This document shows positions 44,492-53,313 of a stretch of DNA of 64,000 nucleotides, piece after piece. The translations under genes and the position numbers were made by a program. The stretch's first letter is position 1. Each line of letters begins with the position of its first letter. The notes beneath the pieces were generated by a model. It worked only from the letters and a program-made list of their open reading frames with translations. It had not been told where the DNA came from and made no database searches. The stretch covers positions 6,085,398 to 6,149,397 of the forward strand of contig NZ_CP019630.1 in the NCBI RefSeq assembly GCF_001999245.1, in the 5' to 3' direction. Source of the stretch: Roseibium algicola (lineage in GTDB: Bacteria; Pseudomonadota; Alphaproteobacteria; Rhizobiales; Stappiaceae).

Positions 44492-45622
44492 ATGAGCGTT
44501 GCGGAAGACGACGTCGAAGTTGGTAAGCCGAAAAAGAAGCCGCGCAAGATCCACAGGATGAGCCGGACCGACAAGGCCATCGCCTATCTGCTGCTGCTTG
44601 GTTTCGTCTCGATTGTCTTGTGGCCTCTGACGTTCTTTGTCATCGGGCCGGGTGAAGTCGGCGTCCTGTTCAGAACCCTCACCGTCGGCACCGAAACCAG
44701 GTTTGTTTATCCCGAAGGCATCAACATCAAATGGCCGTGGAACCGCATCTACCGGTACGAAGTCCGCATCCAGAAACAGGATGAAACGGTCCACGGCCTG
44801 GCAGCGGACGGCTTGCGCATCACATCCGATATTTCGGTTCTGTATTACCCGAAGGCGGATAATGCCGGCAAACTGCATCGGGCGATCGGGCCGGAATACG
44901 CCGACCGTTTCGTCCGCCCGACCGCCGTGGAAGCGGTTCGCTCGGTGATAGGCAAATACGACCCTCATGAGCTTTATCAGGTCGACATGACGCGCCTCGA
45001 AAAGGAAGTCATGGAGACCATTGAAGCCAACAATCAGGATCTCATCGTCTTCGACCAGGTTATCATCCGGCGGATCGAGCTGCCGAAGGAAATCAATCAG
45101 GCGATTTCACGTAAGCTGACCGAGGAACAGAACGCCCTCGCCTATGAATACGTGCTGGAACAGGCCCGCAAGGAAGCGGAGCGCAAGCGGATCGACGCCA
45201 TCGGCTACCAGACATTCTACTCGATTGTTGCAGATGCCCTGACGCCGCAACTGCTGACCTGGCGCGGAATTGAAGCGACCGTCGAACTGTCCAAGTCCAA
45301 CAACAGCAAGATCGTGATCGTCGGTGGCGGGAAAGATCAGCTTCCGCTCATCCTGGGCAGCGACATTGCAAACCAGCCGAATTTACCAGCGCCCGCTCCG
45401 GTTAATCCGCAGCGCTACCGATTGCCTGATTTCGATAACCTGCCACAGCTTTTCCCGAACGCTCCTACAGCAGAGGCAGATACATCTCAGGATCAGGAGA
45501 CACAGCTGAGGCCTGACGAAAATTCGACCGGCGACAGTACATCAAGCGAAAGCACGACGTCAGGTGAGACCGCGCCTGCTTCGAATGATCAAAACACGGA
45601 AAAGCCGCAAACTGACAATTGA
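44492..45622 (+). CDS. SPFH/band 7 (prohibitin-like) membrane protein
   Basis: This 376-residue protein has one membrane helix (about residues 30-52) followed by GPGEVGVLFRTLTVGTETRFVYPEGINIKWPWNRIYRYEVR, a band 7 domain to about residue 215. A coiled-coil EEQNALAYEYVLEQARKEAERKRIDAIGYQTF follows, and a Pro/Asn- then Ser/Thr/Glu-rich tail (residues 300-376). SPFH proteins form membrane scaffolds that often regulate proteases. ATG 44492 follows TGGGAG. It starts a three-gene set with the DUF697-type and small membrane genes. Confidence 0.85.
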   Translation: MSVAEDDVEVGKPKKKPRKIHRMSRTDKAIAYLLLLGFVSIVLWPLTFFVIGPGEVGVLFRTLTVGTETRFVYPEGINIKWPWNRIYRYEVRIQKQDETVHGLAADGLRITSDISVLYYPKADNAGKLHRAIGPEYADRFVRPTAVEAVRSVIGKYDPHELYQVDMTRLEKEVMETIEANNQDLIVFDQVIIRRIELPKEINQAISRKLTEEQNALAYEYVLEQARKEAERKRIDAIGYQTFYSIVADALTPQLLTWRGIEATVELSKSNNSKIVIVGGGKDQLPLILGSDIANQPNLPAPAPVNPQRYRLPDFDNLPQLFPNAPTAEADTSQDQETQLRPDENSTGDSTSSESTTSGETAPASNDQNTEKPQTDN

Positions 45623-45722
45623 TACCGCGCTGATTGTAAGATTGAAATCGGACCGCACTCAAGCTACGCTCACGTAGAGTAAGCAGCGGGGAGCTGCGAC
45701 GCTGAAGGAAGGAAACTGTGAA

Positions 45723-46301
45723 ATGACAACGAAGTCCACTCGCACAAGTTCCGCAAAATCAGAAGCTGAGGACACTGTTGATGCAGCTGAAAAGCTGGCA
45801 GATGGCAAGGCTCAGACCGAAAGTGCTCCGCTGACCCCGGAAGAACGCACGCTGGCAGCCGAAAAGATCATTCGGGACCATGTTATCGTCGGCACAGGTA
45901 CCGGCCTCATTCCAGTTCCGATCTTCGATCTCGTCGCCGCAATCGGAACGCAGCTCAACCTCATCCGCAAGCTGGCAGCCGTTTATGACGTGCCATTCTC
46001 GGAAAATCGCGCAAGAACCGCAGTAACCACGCTTCTGGGAAGTCTCGGCGGTGTCGGTGCAGGAACCTTTATTGCCACCAGCTTCATGAAAACCATTCCC
46101 GTGCTCGGCACTGCGCTCGGTATCGTCGGATCAGGCGCTACGCTTGGTGCCTTCACCTTTGCCGTCGGCAAGGTATTCCAGCAGCATTTTGAAAAGGGTG
46201 GAGATTTCCTGAGCTTCGACGCGGCTGCCTACAAGGAGCATTTCAAGAAGATGGTGAAGAAGGGCGAAGACATCGCGGAAGAGAAGTCGGAAGCCGCCTG
46301 A
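45723..46301 (+). CDS. YcjF/DUF697-like membrane-associated protein
   Basis: This 192-residue protein has a hydrophilic N-terminal 40 residues, then the DUF697-like core: IIRDHVIVGTGTGLIPVPIFDLVAAIGTQLNLIRKLAAVYDVPFSE, two Gly-rich hydrophobic stretches (VTTLLGSLGGVGAGTFI and IPVLGTALGIVGSGATLGAFTFAVG), and a basic tail. Function is unknown. The family is associated with membranes. It follows the SPFH gene by 100 bases, with a GAAGGAAGGAAA ribosome-binding site, and its stop overlaps the start of the next small gene. Confidence 0.78.
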   Translation: MTTKSTRTSSAKSEAEDTVDAAEKLADGKAQTESAPLTPEERTLAAEKIIRDHVIVGTGTGLIPVPIFDLVAAIGTQLNLIRKLAAVYDVPFSENRARTAVTTLLGSLGGVGAGTFIATSFMKTIPVLGTALGIVGSGATLGAFTFAVGKVFQQHFEKGGDFLSFDAAAYKEHFKKMVKKGEDIAEEKSEAA

Positions 46302-46477
46302 TGTTTGTCGCGCCACTGGTCATCTATCTGCTCTTGTGTGTCCTGGTCGGTTACCGCGGTCGGGACACACGGCTTGGTTCGTTCGGCTGCTTCCTGGCAA
46401 GCGTGGTGCTGACACCCGTTCTGGTGTTCGTCATCCTTTTGCTGACAGAACCTGCCGGTTTTCAGTCGCAGAAGTAA
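46301..46477 (+). CDS. Small membrane protein, 58 aa
   Basis: The ATG overlaps the TGA of the DUF697-like gene by one base (TGATG). The product has two hydrophobic helices, VAPLVIYLLLCVLVGY and CFLASVVLTPVLVFVILLLT, joined by a basic YRGRDTRLGS turn, and a short polar end. It resembles no named family that I recognise, though two-helix proteins with the GSFGCFLASV pattern are known as uncharacterised membrane proteins. The tight coupling suggests it works with the preceding protein. Confidence 0.7.
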   Translation: MFVAPLVIYLLLCVLVGYRGRDTRLGSFGCFLASVVLTPVLVFVILLLTEPAGFQSQK

Positions 46478-46493
46478 TCTGACCGAAAAAAGC

Positions 46494-46519
46494 AAACCGG
46501 GTAACACCGTTCCCGGTTT
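46494..46519 (+). terminator. Hairpin after the SPFH/DUF697/small membrane gene set
   Basis: AAACCGGG / CCCGGTTT (8 bp, 10-base loop) lies 16 bases after the last stop and is followed by the pyrimidine-rich CTCTTC. This is a reasonable though weak-tailed terminator. Confidence 0.55.
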
Positions 46520-46600
46520 CTCTTCAGCTGCCTCAAAAGCCTCATCAGCTTACGAGCAGCACGATGCTGTTGAGGTACCCCAAACAATAGCGCTGCAATC

Positions 46601-46636
46601 TACCCTGACCTTAACGAACTCCAAAAGGTCAGGGTA
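46601..46636. repeat. Perfect 12 bp inverted repeat between convergent genes
   Basis: TACCCTGACCTT and AAGGTCAGGGTA enclose 12 bases (AACGAACTCCAA). There is no T-run on either side. It lies between the end of the small membrane gene and the end of the minus-strand cupin gene, so it may block read-through in both directions or be a protein-binding dyad. Confidence 0.6.
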
Positions 46637-46703
46637 CGTGCTCATATGCGTTCGCAGCTAATCCTGAAAAGTCACGTTGCTCAGCTCCTGGAATGCCCCA
46701 TCG

Positions 46704-47057
46704 TCAAGACGGCAGGCGGATCACAAAAAGCTTGCGAGTGGTTTCAAGGACTTCCCAGGTTCCGGAGAAACCGGGCTGCAGGACAAAGCTGTCTCCGGGG
46801 CCAATTTCCCGGGTGACGCCGTCCTTGTCGGTCAGCACCGACCTGCCGGAAAGGATCGAACAGAACTCCCATTCGTCATAAGAGATTTTCCAGGCTCCCG
46901 GTGTTGCTTCCCATACGCCCGAGAACAGGGTCTCGTTGTCCGTCGTTTCAACCAACCAGGTGGTAAACTTAGGATCGCCCGCAATAACCTTTTCCGGTGC
47001 TGGCGCATCTTGTTCGGAAACGATGTCGTCTAGATTGAACGGCAGGAAGGCGTGCAT
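46704..47057 (-). CDS. Cupin-domain protein
   Basis: This 117-residue single-domain protein of the small cupin type is related to DUF861/EutQ-like sequences: ETLFSGVWEATPGAWKISYDEWEFCSILSGRSVLTDKDG, then GPGDSFVLQPGFSGTWEVLETTRKLFVI. The metal-binding Glu/His positions are partly replaced (EWE rather than HxH), so metal binding is uncertain. ATG 47057 follows GAGAGAC. Its function is unknown. It stands alone. Confidence 0.75.
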   Translation of the reverse strand: MHAFLPFNLDDIVSEQDAPAPEKVIAGDPKFTTWLVETTDNETLFSGVWEATPGAWKISYDEWEFCSILSGRSVLTDKDGVTREIGPGDSFVLQPGFSGTWEVLETTRKLFVIRLPS

Positions 47058-47155
47058 GCGGGTCTCTCTGTCAAAGATGGATCAGTTTGAACTGCCGGAT
47101 GCTAGCCTCCGCTAACGATGCTGACCAGATGACCTTGGCCTTCAATTGTCCGTCG

Positions 47156-47986
47156 TCACGCCCGCAACAGCCGAATGTTGCGCCGCATCTGCTGAATCTG
47201 TTCGAAACTCAACACAAAGGGCGTGGTCCGGGGCAGCGTCGCCAGGATGTTCTGCTTGTGCGCCACATGCTCGCTCACACCCCGTGGACTGTCGATCAGA
47301 TTATGGGCGACCTCATGGGCAAGTGTGCTGGCATCCGCGTTCTTCTTGATTCGGGTAACAGCACCCGTGTGGTTGGCCTTGGACAGGGCCAGGTCCGTGT
47401 CGGGATTGAAGCGACGGATATAGAACACCATGATTTCGTTCGGACGAATCCTGACGGACGTATGCGCCTCGGCAAGTTCCTTCATCCGGGCAAACAAGAG
47501 GCCATGCTGCGAAAACTCCGTCTCCTCGGCAGCGGTCAATGCCAGCGACTGGATGGAAGCAACCTCGAAGTCGATACCGTAATGTCCGTAAAGCTCCTTC
47601 GCAGTCGTTTCCGCAGTTGCCACCGGAGCATCCGGCGTCACCACGACAAAGATGTGCACCCGAACCTTGTGAGTGAAGGACGCGAGCGCCCGGTCCAGCT
47701 TGGCCATGGTATTTCGTCCGACGGCGCCGTCGTCCTTGATCGGGGCTCCGCCATGCGTTGAACGCTGGAACTCCTTGACCTTTTGTACGGTTTCACTGCC
47801 GTAGACCCCATCCGGACTGAGCCCCGTTCCACCAACGGATTTTGGCATGGGAAACCCCAGGTCAATCAACCCGAACTGAACCAGATGCACTCCATGACCG
47901 CTTGACCCGCTGCCGAGCCAAGGGCTGTTGGTGGACGCTGCGGTGAGCTGCGGCACGTTGCGGAAATAGGGAGACGTCAATGCCAT
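47156..47986 (-). CDS. Peptidoglycan-binding domain protein with HExxH metalloprotease-like region
   Basis: This protein of about 276 residues has a PG_binding_1-like domain at residues 20-80 (GSGSSGHGVHLVQFGLIDLG, then PDGVYGSETVQKVKEFQR and DGAVGRNTMAKL). A second part contains ASTLAHEVAHNLIDSPRG, a zinc-protease HEVAH motif near residue 225. No signal peptide is visible with ATG 47986, and longer starts up to 48058 do not create one. It could be a non-classically exported cell-wall or contractile-system-associated protein. Nothing adjacent supports a specific role. Confidence 0.7.
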   Translation of the reverse strand: MALTSPYFRNVPQLTAASTNSPWLGSGSSGHGVHLVQFGLIDLGFPMPKSVGGTGLSPDGVYGSETVQKVKEFQRSTHGGAPIKDDGAVGRNTMAKLDRALASFTHKVRVHIFVVVTPDAPVATAETTAKELYGHYGIDFEVASIQSLALTAAEETEFSQHGLLFARMKELAEAHTSVRIRPNEIMVFYIRRFNPDTDLALSKANHTGAVTRIKKNADASTLAHEVAHNLIDSPRGVSEHVAHKQNILATLPRTTPFVLSFEQIQQMRRNIRLLRA

Positions 47987-48202
47987 GGGACGGGGCTTCC
48001 GGACAGTGGACCTGGGAACGTCGAAAACAATCGATGATTGCATCTTACCGCAAAACACTATCGTCCCGAAGCGAATTACGTAGCGGCATCAACAATTTCC
48101 GTATTCCAGTTTCTCCTGGTGTCCGGACAGGCCTGATTTCGTCAAATCGTGCCTTGCCGCCCTGCCTGCCCCGATGCTTCACTGCGCCAAAACCAGGGAG
48201 AC

Positions 48203-49090
48203 ATGGGAATGGAAACGGCCATGACCGGCGGTCGCAATCAGGTGACCACCGGAATCGGAATGATGTGTGCAGGTGTCGTGTGCCTATGCCTCAACGACGC
48301 CATTGCCAAAACACTGACGGCTGACTACAGCCCCATCCAGATCCTGTTTCTGCGCAATTTGATCGCGCTTCCGATTGCGGTTCTGATCGCACTGAAAATG
48401 GGTGGAAGATCTGCCTTGATCTCGCACCGCCCGGCAGCCCATCTTCTGCGCGGAGTGTTGTGGCTCTGCGCCGCCACGCTGTTTTTCACCGGGTTGAGCC
48501 TTCTTGGCCTCGCCGAAGCAACAGCTCTGATTTTTGTCATGCCTGTTTTTGTGACAGCGCTTTCCGCCCTGGTCTTGCGAGAGCAAGTGGGCTGGCGTCG
48601 ATGGACGGCAGTGCTCGTGGGATTTCTGGGCGTTCTGGTGGTTGTCCGTCCGGGTTCAGGCACTTTCCAGGCAGCATCGCTCCTCCCAATCGCAACGGCT
48701 TTCTTCTATGCCGCGCTCATGCTCAGCGCCCGCCTTGTCGACCCGCGCGAGAGTGTCTGGACCCTGATGCTTTATCTGGTGGGGGCCGGCGCAATCATGA
48801 GTGCCTTTGCGATGCCCTTCGTCTGGGTGCAGCCACGCGCGGAGGACATCTGGCTGTTTCTTGGCATCGCGCTATTCGGCACGGCCGGCATCACCCTGAT
48901 GACACAGGCCTTTCGCTTTGCCCCGGCAGCCGTTGTCGCGCCATTCGATTATACCGCGCTCTTGTGGGCGACACTGCTCGGCTGGCTCTTGTGGGGGGAA
49001 ATTCCCGACATTGCGACTTATGTCGGTGCCTCGATCATCATCGCGAGCGGCATCGCCATCGTCCTGCGCGAACGGCAGCTGGAAACCTGA
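48203..49090 (+). CDS. EamA/DMT-family transporter
   Basis: This 295-residue protein has about ten membrane helices in two EamA repeats. It starts MMCAGVVCLCLNDAIAKTL and ILFLRNLIALPIAVLIALKMGG, with the second repeat from about residue 145. The conserved ends of each repeat, WRRWTAVLVGFLGVLVVVRPG and ATYVGASIIIASGIAIVLRERQ, are present. DMT carriers export or import small metabolites. The substrate is unknown. ATG 48203 has GGGAG 4 bases upstream, and a second ATG lies two codons in. It is convergent with the TRAP operon. Confidence 0.85.
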   Translation: MGMETAMTGGRNQVTTGIGMMCAGVVCLCLNDAIAKTLTADYSPIQILFLRNLIALPIAVLIALKMGGRSALISHRPAAHLLRGVLWLCAATLFFTGLSLLGLAEATALIFVMPVFVTALSALVLREQVGWRRWTAVLVGFLGVLVVVRPGSGTFQAASLLPIATAFFYAALMLSARLVDPRESVWTLMLYLVGAGAIMSAFAMPFVWVQPRAEDIWLFLGIALFGTAGITLMTQAFRFAPAAVVAPFDYTALLWATLLGWLLWGEIPDIATYVGASIIIASGIAIVLRERQLET

Positions 49091-49132
49091 AGCCCCGCCG
49101 GTGGCCCATGCCACCGGCAGGATCAACTCTGC

Positions 49133-50197
49133 TTACATGCGCTGGGTGAAAGTGGTTGCCTTCACCAGTGCCGCGTAGTCCTTGGCAAGCTCGAGGAACG
49201 CGTCATAGCTTTTCTGCACTTCGGCAAACTTCGGATTGGCGGCAGCGTTTTCCGCCATCACTTCCGCAACCGCCGTCTTCAGCGCAGCCAGGACATCATC
49301 CGGGAAGTTGGCAAAGGTAACGCCGTCTTCCTTCAGTTTCTTCATGGCAACCGCGTTGTAATAATCGAACTGTGCGGTGGTCTCGACGGAAGCCGCTTCC
49401 GCAGCATAGGCGATGATTGCCTGAAGGTTCGCCGGCAGGCTGTCGTAGGCTTCCTTGTTGACGACGATTTCCAGTGCGGCTGACGGCTCGTGGAAGGCCG
49501 GCACATAGCAGTAGCTGGCGACCTTCTGCAGGCCGAATGCCTGGTCCAGCATGGGACCAACCCACTCGGCCGCATCGATGGCGCCAGACTGGAAGGCCGG
49601 GAAGATTTCCGGAGGCGGCAGCAGGACAGCGTTGACGCCGAGCTTGCGCATGGCTTCGCCGCCCAGACCGGCAATACGCATGTTGAGGCCGGCAAGATCG
49701 TTGAGGCTTTTCACCGGGTTCTTGAACCAGCCGGCCGCCTGTACGCCCGAACTGCCGGAATAAAACGGCTTGAGGCCGCGTTCTTCATAAAGGCTGTCCC
49801 ACAGGTCCTGTCCGCCGCCATAGCGAAGCCAGGCGGTTGTTTCGACCGCGGTCATGCCGAAAGGAACGGCAGAGAAGAAGTGCATGGCGGTGTTCTTGGA
49901 CGCGGCATAGTAAGGCGTCGAATGACCGATCTCGGCAGTGCCCTGCTCCACGGCATCTTCAACACCGAACGGCGGTACGAGCTCACCACTGGAATAGACC
50001 TTGAAAGTCAGCTGGCCATCGGACATTGCAGCCACGCGGTCGGCAAAGGCGGTCACGTTGGTGCCGACACCCGGCGCCTTCGCCGGAAAGGAGGTCGGCA
50101 ACTTCCATTCGATCTTGCCTTGCGCAATTGCCGGTGCTGCCAGCAGGCTGGCAGGTGCGGCGACGGCACCAGCCTTCAGAAAATCACGTCTTTTCAT
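49133..50197 (-). CDS. TRAP transporter solute-binding protein (DctP, TakP-like)
   Basis: This 354-residue protein has a twin-arginine-like leader MKRRDFLKAGAVAAPASLLAAPAIAQ (residues 1-26). The DctP domain shows KVYSSGELVPPFGVEDAVEQGTAEIGHSTPYY near residue 75 and AFQSGAIDAAEWVGPMLDQAFGL near 200. The AAEWVGP stretch and the leader resemble the TakP group, which binds 2-oxo acids with a cation, so a 2-oxo acid ligand is plausible. ATG 50197 follows GGGAGACA. It is the last gene of the dctQ-dctM-dctP order. Confidence 0.85.
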   Translation of the reverse strand: MKRRDFLKAGAVAAPASLLAAPAIAQGKIEWKLPTSFPAKAPGVGTNVTAFADRVAAMSDGQLTFKVYSSGELVPPFGVEDAVEQGTAEIGHSTPYYAASKNTAMHFFSAVPFGMTAVETTAWLRYGGGQDLWDSLYEERGLKPFYSGSSGVQAAGWFKNPVKSLNDLAGLNMRIAGLGGEAMRKLGVNAVLLPPPEIFPAFQSGAIDAAEWVGPMLDQAFGLQKVASYCYVPAFHEPSAALEIVVNKEAYDSLPANLQAIIAYAAEAASVETTAQFDYYNAVAMKKLKEDGVTFANFPDDVLAALKTAVAEVMAENAAANPKFAEVQKSYDAFLELAKDYAALVKATTFTQRM

Positions 50198-50217
50198 ACT
50201 TGTGTCTCCCTCGATGT

Positions 50218-51783
50218 TCAAAACAGGACGTCCGGCAACAGGGTTGCCAGAGCCGGAAAGGCGGCGACCAGACCGAGCGCCAGAAGCTGGATGGCGACAA
50301 ACGGGATCACCGAAACATAAATGTCAGAAGTGCGGATATCCGCCGGTGCAACCGATCGAAAATAGAAAAGCGCAAACCCGAATGGCGGCGTCAAGAACGA
50401 AGTTTGCAGGTTAAGCGCAATCAGGACCGCAAACCAGACCGGGCTTATGTCGCTTTGCAGGATAATCGGCCCGACAATCGGAACAACAATGAAAATGATC
50501 TCCACGAATTCCAGAATGAATCCGAGCAGGAAGATCACCAGCATTGTCAGCAACAACATGCCATAAGCACCGCCCGGCAAGGCGTGCAGCAACTCGGCCA
50601 CATGTTCATCACCGTTGAACCCTCGGAACACGAGCGACAGGATGCTGGCAGCAATCACGATACCGAAGATCATTCCGGTGATGGTGACGGTTTCCCGCAG
50701 CGCGGGCACAAGAACCCCTCCTCGGATCAGAGAAGCTGCTGCGATGGCCAGCATGACAAGGGCAGCGGCCGTCATAGCGACGGATACGATCGTCAGTGTC
50801 GTCCAGCTGATCCGGCCTCCTTCAAACTCCAGACCGAACAGACCGAGCCTGCGCAGGATCAACAGCAGAATAGCAAAGGCAGCGCAGGCCATGGCAACAC
50901 GCGCCACCTTGCCATCGCTTCCTGCAGCCGCGATCAGCACAGCCCCCGCGACACCGACACTTGCGGCTTCCGTTGGCGTTGCAATGCCAATCAGGATGCT
51001 GCCGAGCACGGCGATGATCAACCCGAGCGTGGGCGCGATATCCCGGAATAATTCCCGGCCTGACACGCGAGGCTTTGGTGTCGGGGTCTTAGCTTCCTGT
51101 CCCTTCGGAGAGGCCCGGCGCAGTCGCAGCAGGACGTATGCCGCATATAGCGCGACCAGGAGCAGCCCCGGGATCAGCGCACCGGCAAAGAGATCCCCCA
51201 CCGTGACCGGGTCTGGCGCGAAGTTGCCGGCTTCCTGCTGCGCTTCGAAGTAGGCATTGGACACCTGATCTCCCAGGAGGATCAGAACGATCGACGGCGG
51301 AATGATCTGACCGAGCGTGCCGCTGGCGCAAATGAGGCCACTGCTCATGTGCTTGTTCACGCCCGCGGCCAACAGAGCCGGGAGTGTGATCGTGCCCAGC
51401 ATGACGATGGTTGCCCCGATGATACCGGTCGAGGCGGCAATGAGTGCGCTTACCAGAACCACAGAAAGCGCCAGAGCGGACTGCTGCCCGCCCATTGCGG
51501 CCGTCAGGCTCTGGAGCATCCGCTCTGCCTGGCGTGACTTTTCAAGAAGCAACCCCATCAGCACGAAAAGCGGCACCGCCAACAGGAGCGGATTTGTCAT
51601 CACGCCATAAACGCGCTGGGGAACAGCCTGGAAGAACACGAGGTCAAAATGCCCGGTGGCGGCGGCAACCAGCGCGACAATCGTCGGTGCGCCGGCGATT
51701 GCAAGCAGGACCGGCACGCCGGAAAGAATACAGGCAAATACGGAAAGGGCCAGAATGATGAGCCAGATGATATCGGCAGTCAT
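50218..51783 (-). CDS. TRAP transporter large permease (DctM)
   Basis: This 521-residue membrane protein is of the long DctM type. Segments include LAIAGAPTIVALVAAATGHFD near residue 25, LFVLMGLLLEKSRQAERML near 70, SALIAASTGIIGATIVMLGTITLPALLAAGVNKHMSSGLICASGTLGQIIPPSIVLILLGD around 110-170, and NLQTSFLTPPFGFALFYFRS near 465. An extra hydrophobic stretch in the middle (about residues 300-370) explains the length. ATG 51783 is the true start. It overlaps the DctQ stop by four bases and is 20 bases from dctP. Confidence 0.88.
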   Translation of the reverse strand: MTADIIWLIILALSVFACILSGVPVLLAIAGAPTIVALVAAATGHFDLVFFQAVPQRVYGVMTNPLLLAVPLFVLMGLLLEKSRQAERMLQSLTAAMGGQQSALALSVVLVSALIAASTGIIGATIVMLGTITLPALLAAGVNKHMSSGLICASGTLGQIIPPSIVLILLGDQVSNAYFEAQQEAGNFAPDPVTVGDLFAGALIPGLLLVALYAAYVLLRLRRASPKGQEAKTPTPKPRVSGRELFRDIAPTLGLIIAVLGSILIGIATPTEAASVGVAGAVLIAAAGSDGKVARVAMACAAFAILLLILRRLGLFGLEFEGGRISWTTLTIVSVAMTAAALVMLAIAAASLIRGGVLVPALRETVTITGMIFGIVIAASILSLVFRGFNGDEHVAELLHALPGGAYGMLLLTMLVIFLLGFILEFVEIIFIVVPIVGPIILQSDISPVWFAVLIALNLQTSFLTPPFGFALFYFRSVAPADIRTSDIYVSVIPFVAIQLLALGLVAAFPALATLLPDVLF

Positions 51784-52253
51784 GAAAATTTCCGTCGCAT
51801 CGCGCCGAACAGCTTTTGAAGGATGTAGATCACCACCAGCGCAGGCAGGATCACCAGACAGGTCTTGACCAGAAACAGGCCGGGCAGACCGCCGGTTTCC
51901 GGAGAACCTTCCAATATCGCCCAGGAGCTTTTGACGAGCGGGAATGCCGTCCAGAGCATGATTGCAAAGACCGGCAGCGCGAGCAGGAGGTCTCCAAGCC
52001 AGTCGATACGCCGGTTTGTCCGCTCGCTCCAGTTCTGGCGAAATACATCGACCCGCACGTGCTTGTCTGCATCGAAGGAAACGGCGACAGAAAGGGCCAC
52101 GAGGGCTGCAAAAGCGTAGTTGACCGCGTCCTGGATTTCCAGAAGACCGAAGCCAAGCAGATAGCGCATGAGCACCATGGCCAGCTGGCCGAAAAAGACG
52201 ATCGCGGCAAACCCCATGCAAAGCATGTGTACCGCCCGAAAGACCCTACGCAT
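51780..52253 (-). CDS. TRAP transporter small permease (DctQ)
   Basis: This 157-residue protein has four membrane helices, as is usual for DctQ: residues 8-30 (AVHMLCMGFAAIVFFGQLAMVLMRYLLG), about 40-60, 85-105 and 128-148. LLEIQDAVNYAFAALVALSVAVSFDADKHVRVDVF is the family core with the HVRVD motif. It is first in the TRAP operon, with its stop overlapping dctM by four bases. Confidence 0.87.
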   Translation of the reverse strand: MRRVFRAVHMLCMGFAAIVFFGQLAMVLMRYLLGFGLLEIQDAVNYAFAALVALSVAVSFDADKHVRVDVFRQNWSERTNRRIDWLGDLLLALPVFAIMLWTAFPLVKSSWAILEGSPETGGLPGLFLVKTCLVILPALVVIYILQKLFGAMRRKFS

Positions 52254-52686
52254 TCATCACTCTTGCTGCTGGAAGTCGCATTTCGCTCTGGTCACGTCGT
52301 CAAGACCCGACCTTCTGGAGCCCCCTCCTCAGCCCCGCATTGCGCCAAAGGCGAACCGCACGGGACGTGGTTAGCTTAATGACCGAAATTAAGCGTGTAT
52401 ACAATGATTTGAGTGCTTTTTCCGGAAAAGGCGGACCACCCACAGAAGTCCGCCAACCGTGCCCCTGGAAATGCCGACCAGCGGCATATCGCCTCGATTG
52501 AGTGCTTCGCACAGGCTTCTTGTCTATTGCGGAGCAAAATGGATTGCGGCATTGCAGCAAATGGGCTAGGCCGAACTTCTCCTCCACTTTCAGGGCGCTT
52601 GTGCCCTGCCCGGTTCTCCTCCCGCGGGCAAGGCACGATTTCGGCGCTCTGGACAGTTTGCAACCGTTCAATTTCTGGAGTTTGCG
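52254..52686. other. 433-base intergenic region between divergent TRAP and peroxiredoxin genes
   Basis: No gene is supported here. It must carry the promoters for dctQ (minus) and the peroxiredoxin (plus). I looked for OxyR-like and other dyads and found none convincing. Short reading frames present have no ribosome-binding site. Confidence 0.5.
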
Positions 52687-53229
52687 ATGCTCAGCAAAAA
52701 AGTTCCGTTCGTTACCTTCCGCACCCGCGTTCGTGATGATTCCATTGAAGGTCCGAACCCGTTCCGCTGGGAAGACAACACCAGCGACGACTACTTCAAG
52801 GGCAAGAAGGTCGTTCTGTTTTCGCTTCCAGGCGCATTCACTCCAACCTGCTCCACCTATCAGCTTCCGGATTTCGAAAAGCTGTTTGAAGAGTTCAAGG
52901 CTGAAGGCGTTGATGAAATCTACTGCATCTCCGTCAACGACGCTTTCGTGATGAATGCCTGGGCAAAGGCCCAGGGCGTCGAAAACGTCAAGGTTATTCC
53001 GGATGGATCCGGCGAGTTCACCCGCAAGATGGGCATGCTGGTTGCCAAGGACAATCTCGGGTTCGGCATGCGCTCCTGGCGCTATGGTGCGGTCATCAAT
53101 GACGGCATCGTCGAGCAGTGGTTCGAAGAAGAAGGCTTCTCCGACAACTGCGAAAGCGATCCTTACGGAGTTTCCTCGCCGCAGAACATCCTGGAAAAGC
53201 TGCGCGCTGCAAAAGTGCAGGCCGCCTGA
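52687..53229 (+). CDS. Prx5-type peroxiredoxin
   Basis: This 180-residue protein opens VPFVTFRTRVRDDSI...PFRWEDNTSDDYFKGKKVVLFSLPGAFTPTCSTYQLPDF. The peroxidatic Cys lies in PTCS (near residue 57), preceded by the Thr of TPT, with the catalytic Arg in GFGMRSWRYGAVI near residue 130. The family reduces peroxides with glutaredoxin or thioredoxin. The C-terminal glutaredoxin fusion seen in some relatives is absent. It has its own promoter and a strong bidirectional terminator. Confidence 0.9.
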   Translation: MLSKKVPFVTFRTRVRDDSIEGPNPFRWEDNTSDDYFKGKKVVLFSLPGAFTPTCSTYQLPDFEKLFEEFKAEGVDEIYCISVNDAFVMNAWAKAQGVENVKVIPDGSGEFTRKMGMLVAKDNLGFGMRSWRYGAVINDGIVEQWFEEEGFSDNCESDPYGVSSPQNILEKLRAAKVQAA

Positions 53230-53250
53230 TCCACCAGGAACAGGTCCAGC

Positions 53251-53280
53251 AAAAAGCCCCGGAGCAATCCGGGGCTTTTT
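53251..53280. terminator. Strong bidirectional terminator between peroxiredoxin and cydX
   Basis: AAAAAGCCCCGGA-GCAA-TCCGGGGCTTTTT is a 13 bp perfect stem with a 4-base loop, with a T-run on each strand. It serves the plus-strand peroxiredoxin and the minus-strand cyd operon, whose last gene ends 34 bases away. Confidence 0.9.
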
Positions 53281-53313
53281 CATTTTCCAATACGATTTCC
53301 AGAAAAGCCGGAA

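Noticed and set aside
50218..52221. 667-codon frame that would fuse extra N-terminal sequence to DctM
   Set aside because: The first 146 residues overlap dctQ in another frame and are unlike any permease. The DctM start at 51783 overlaps the dctQ stop by four bases in the usual way.
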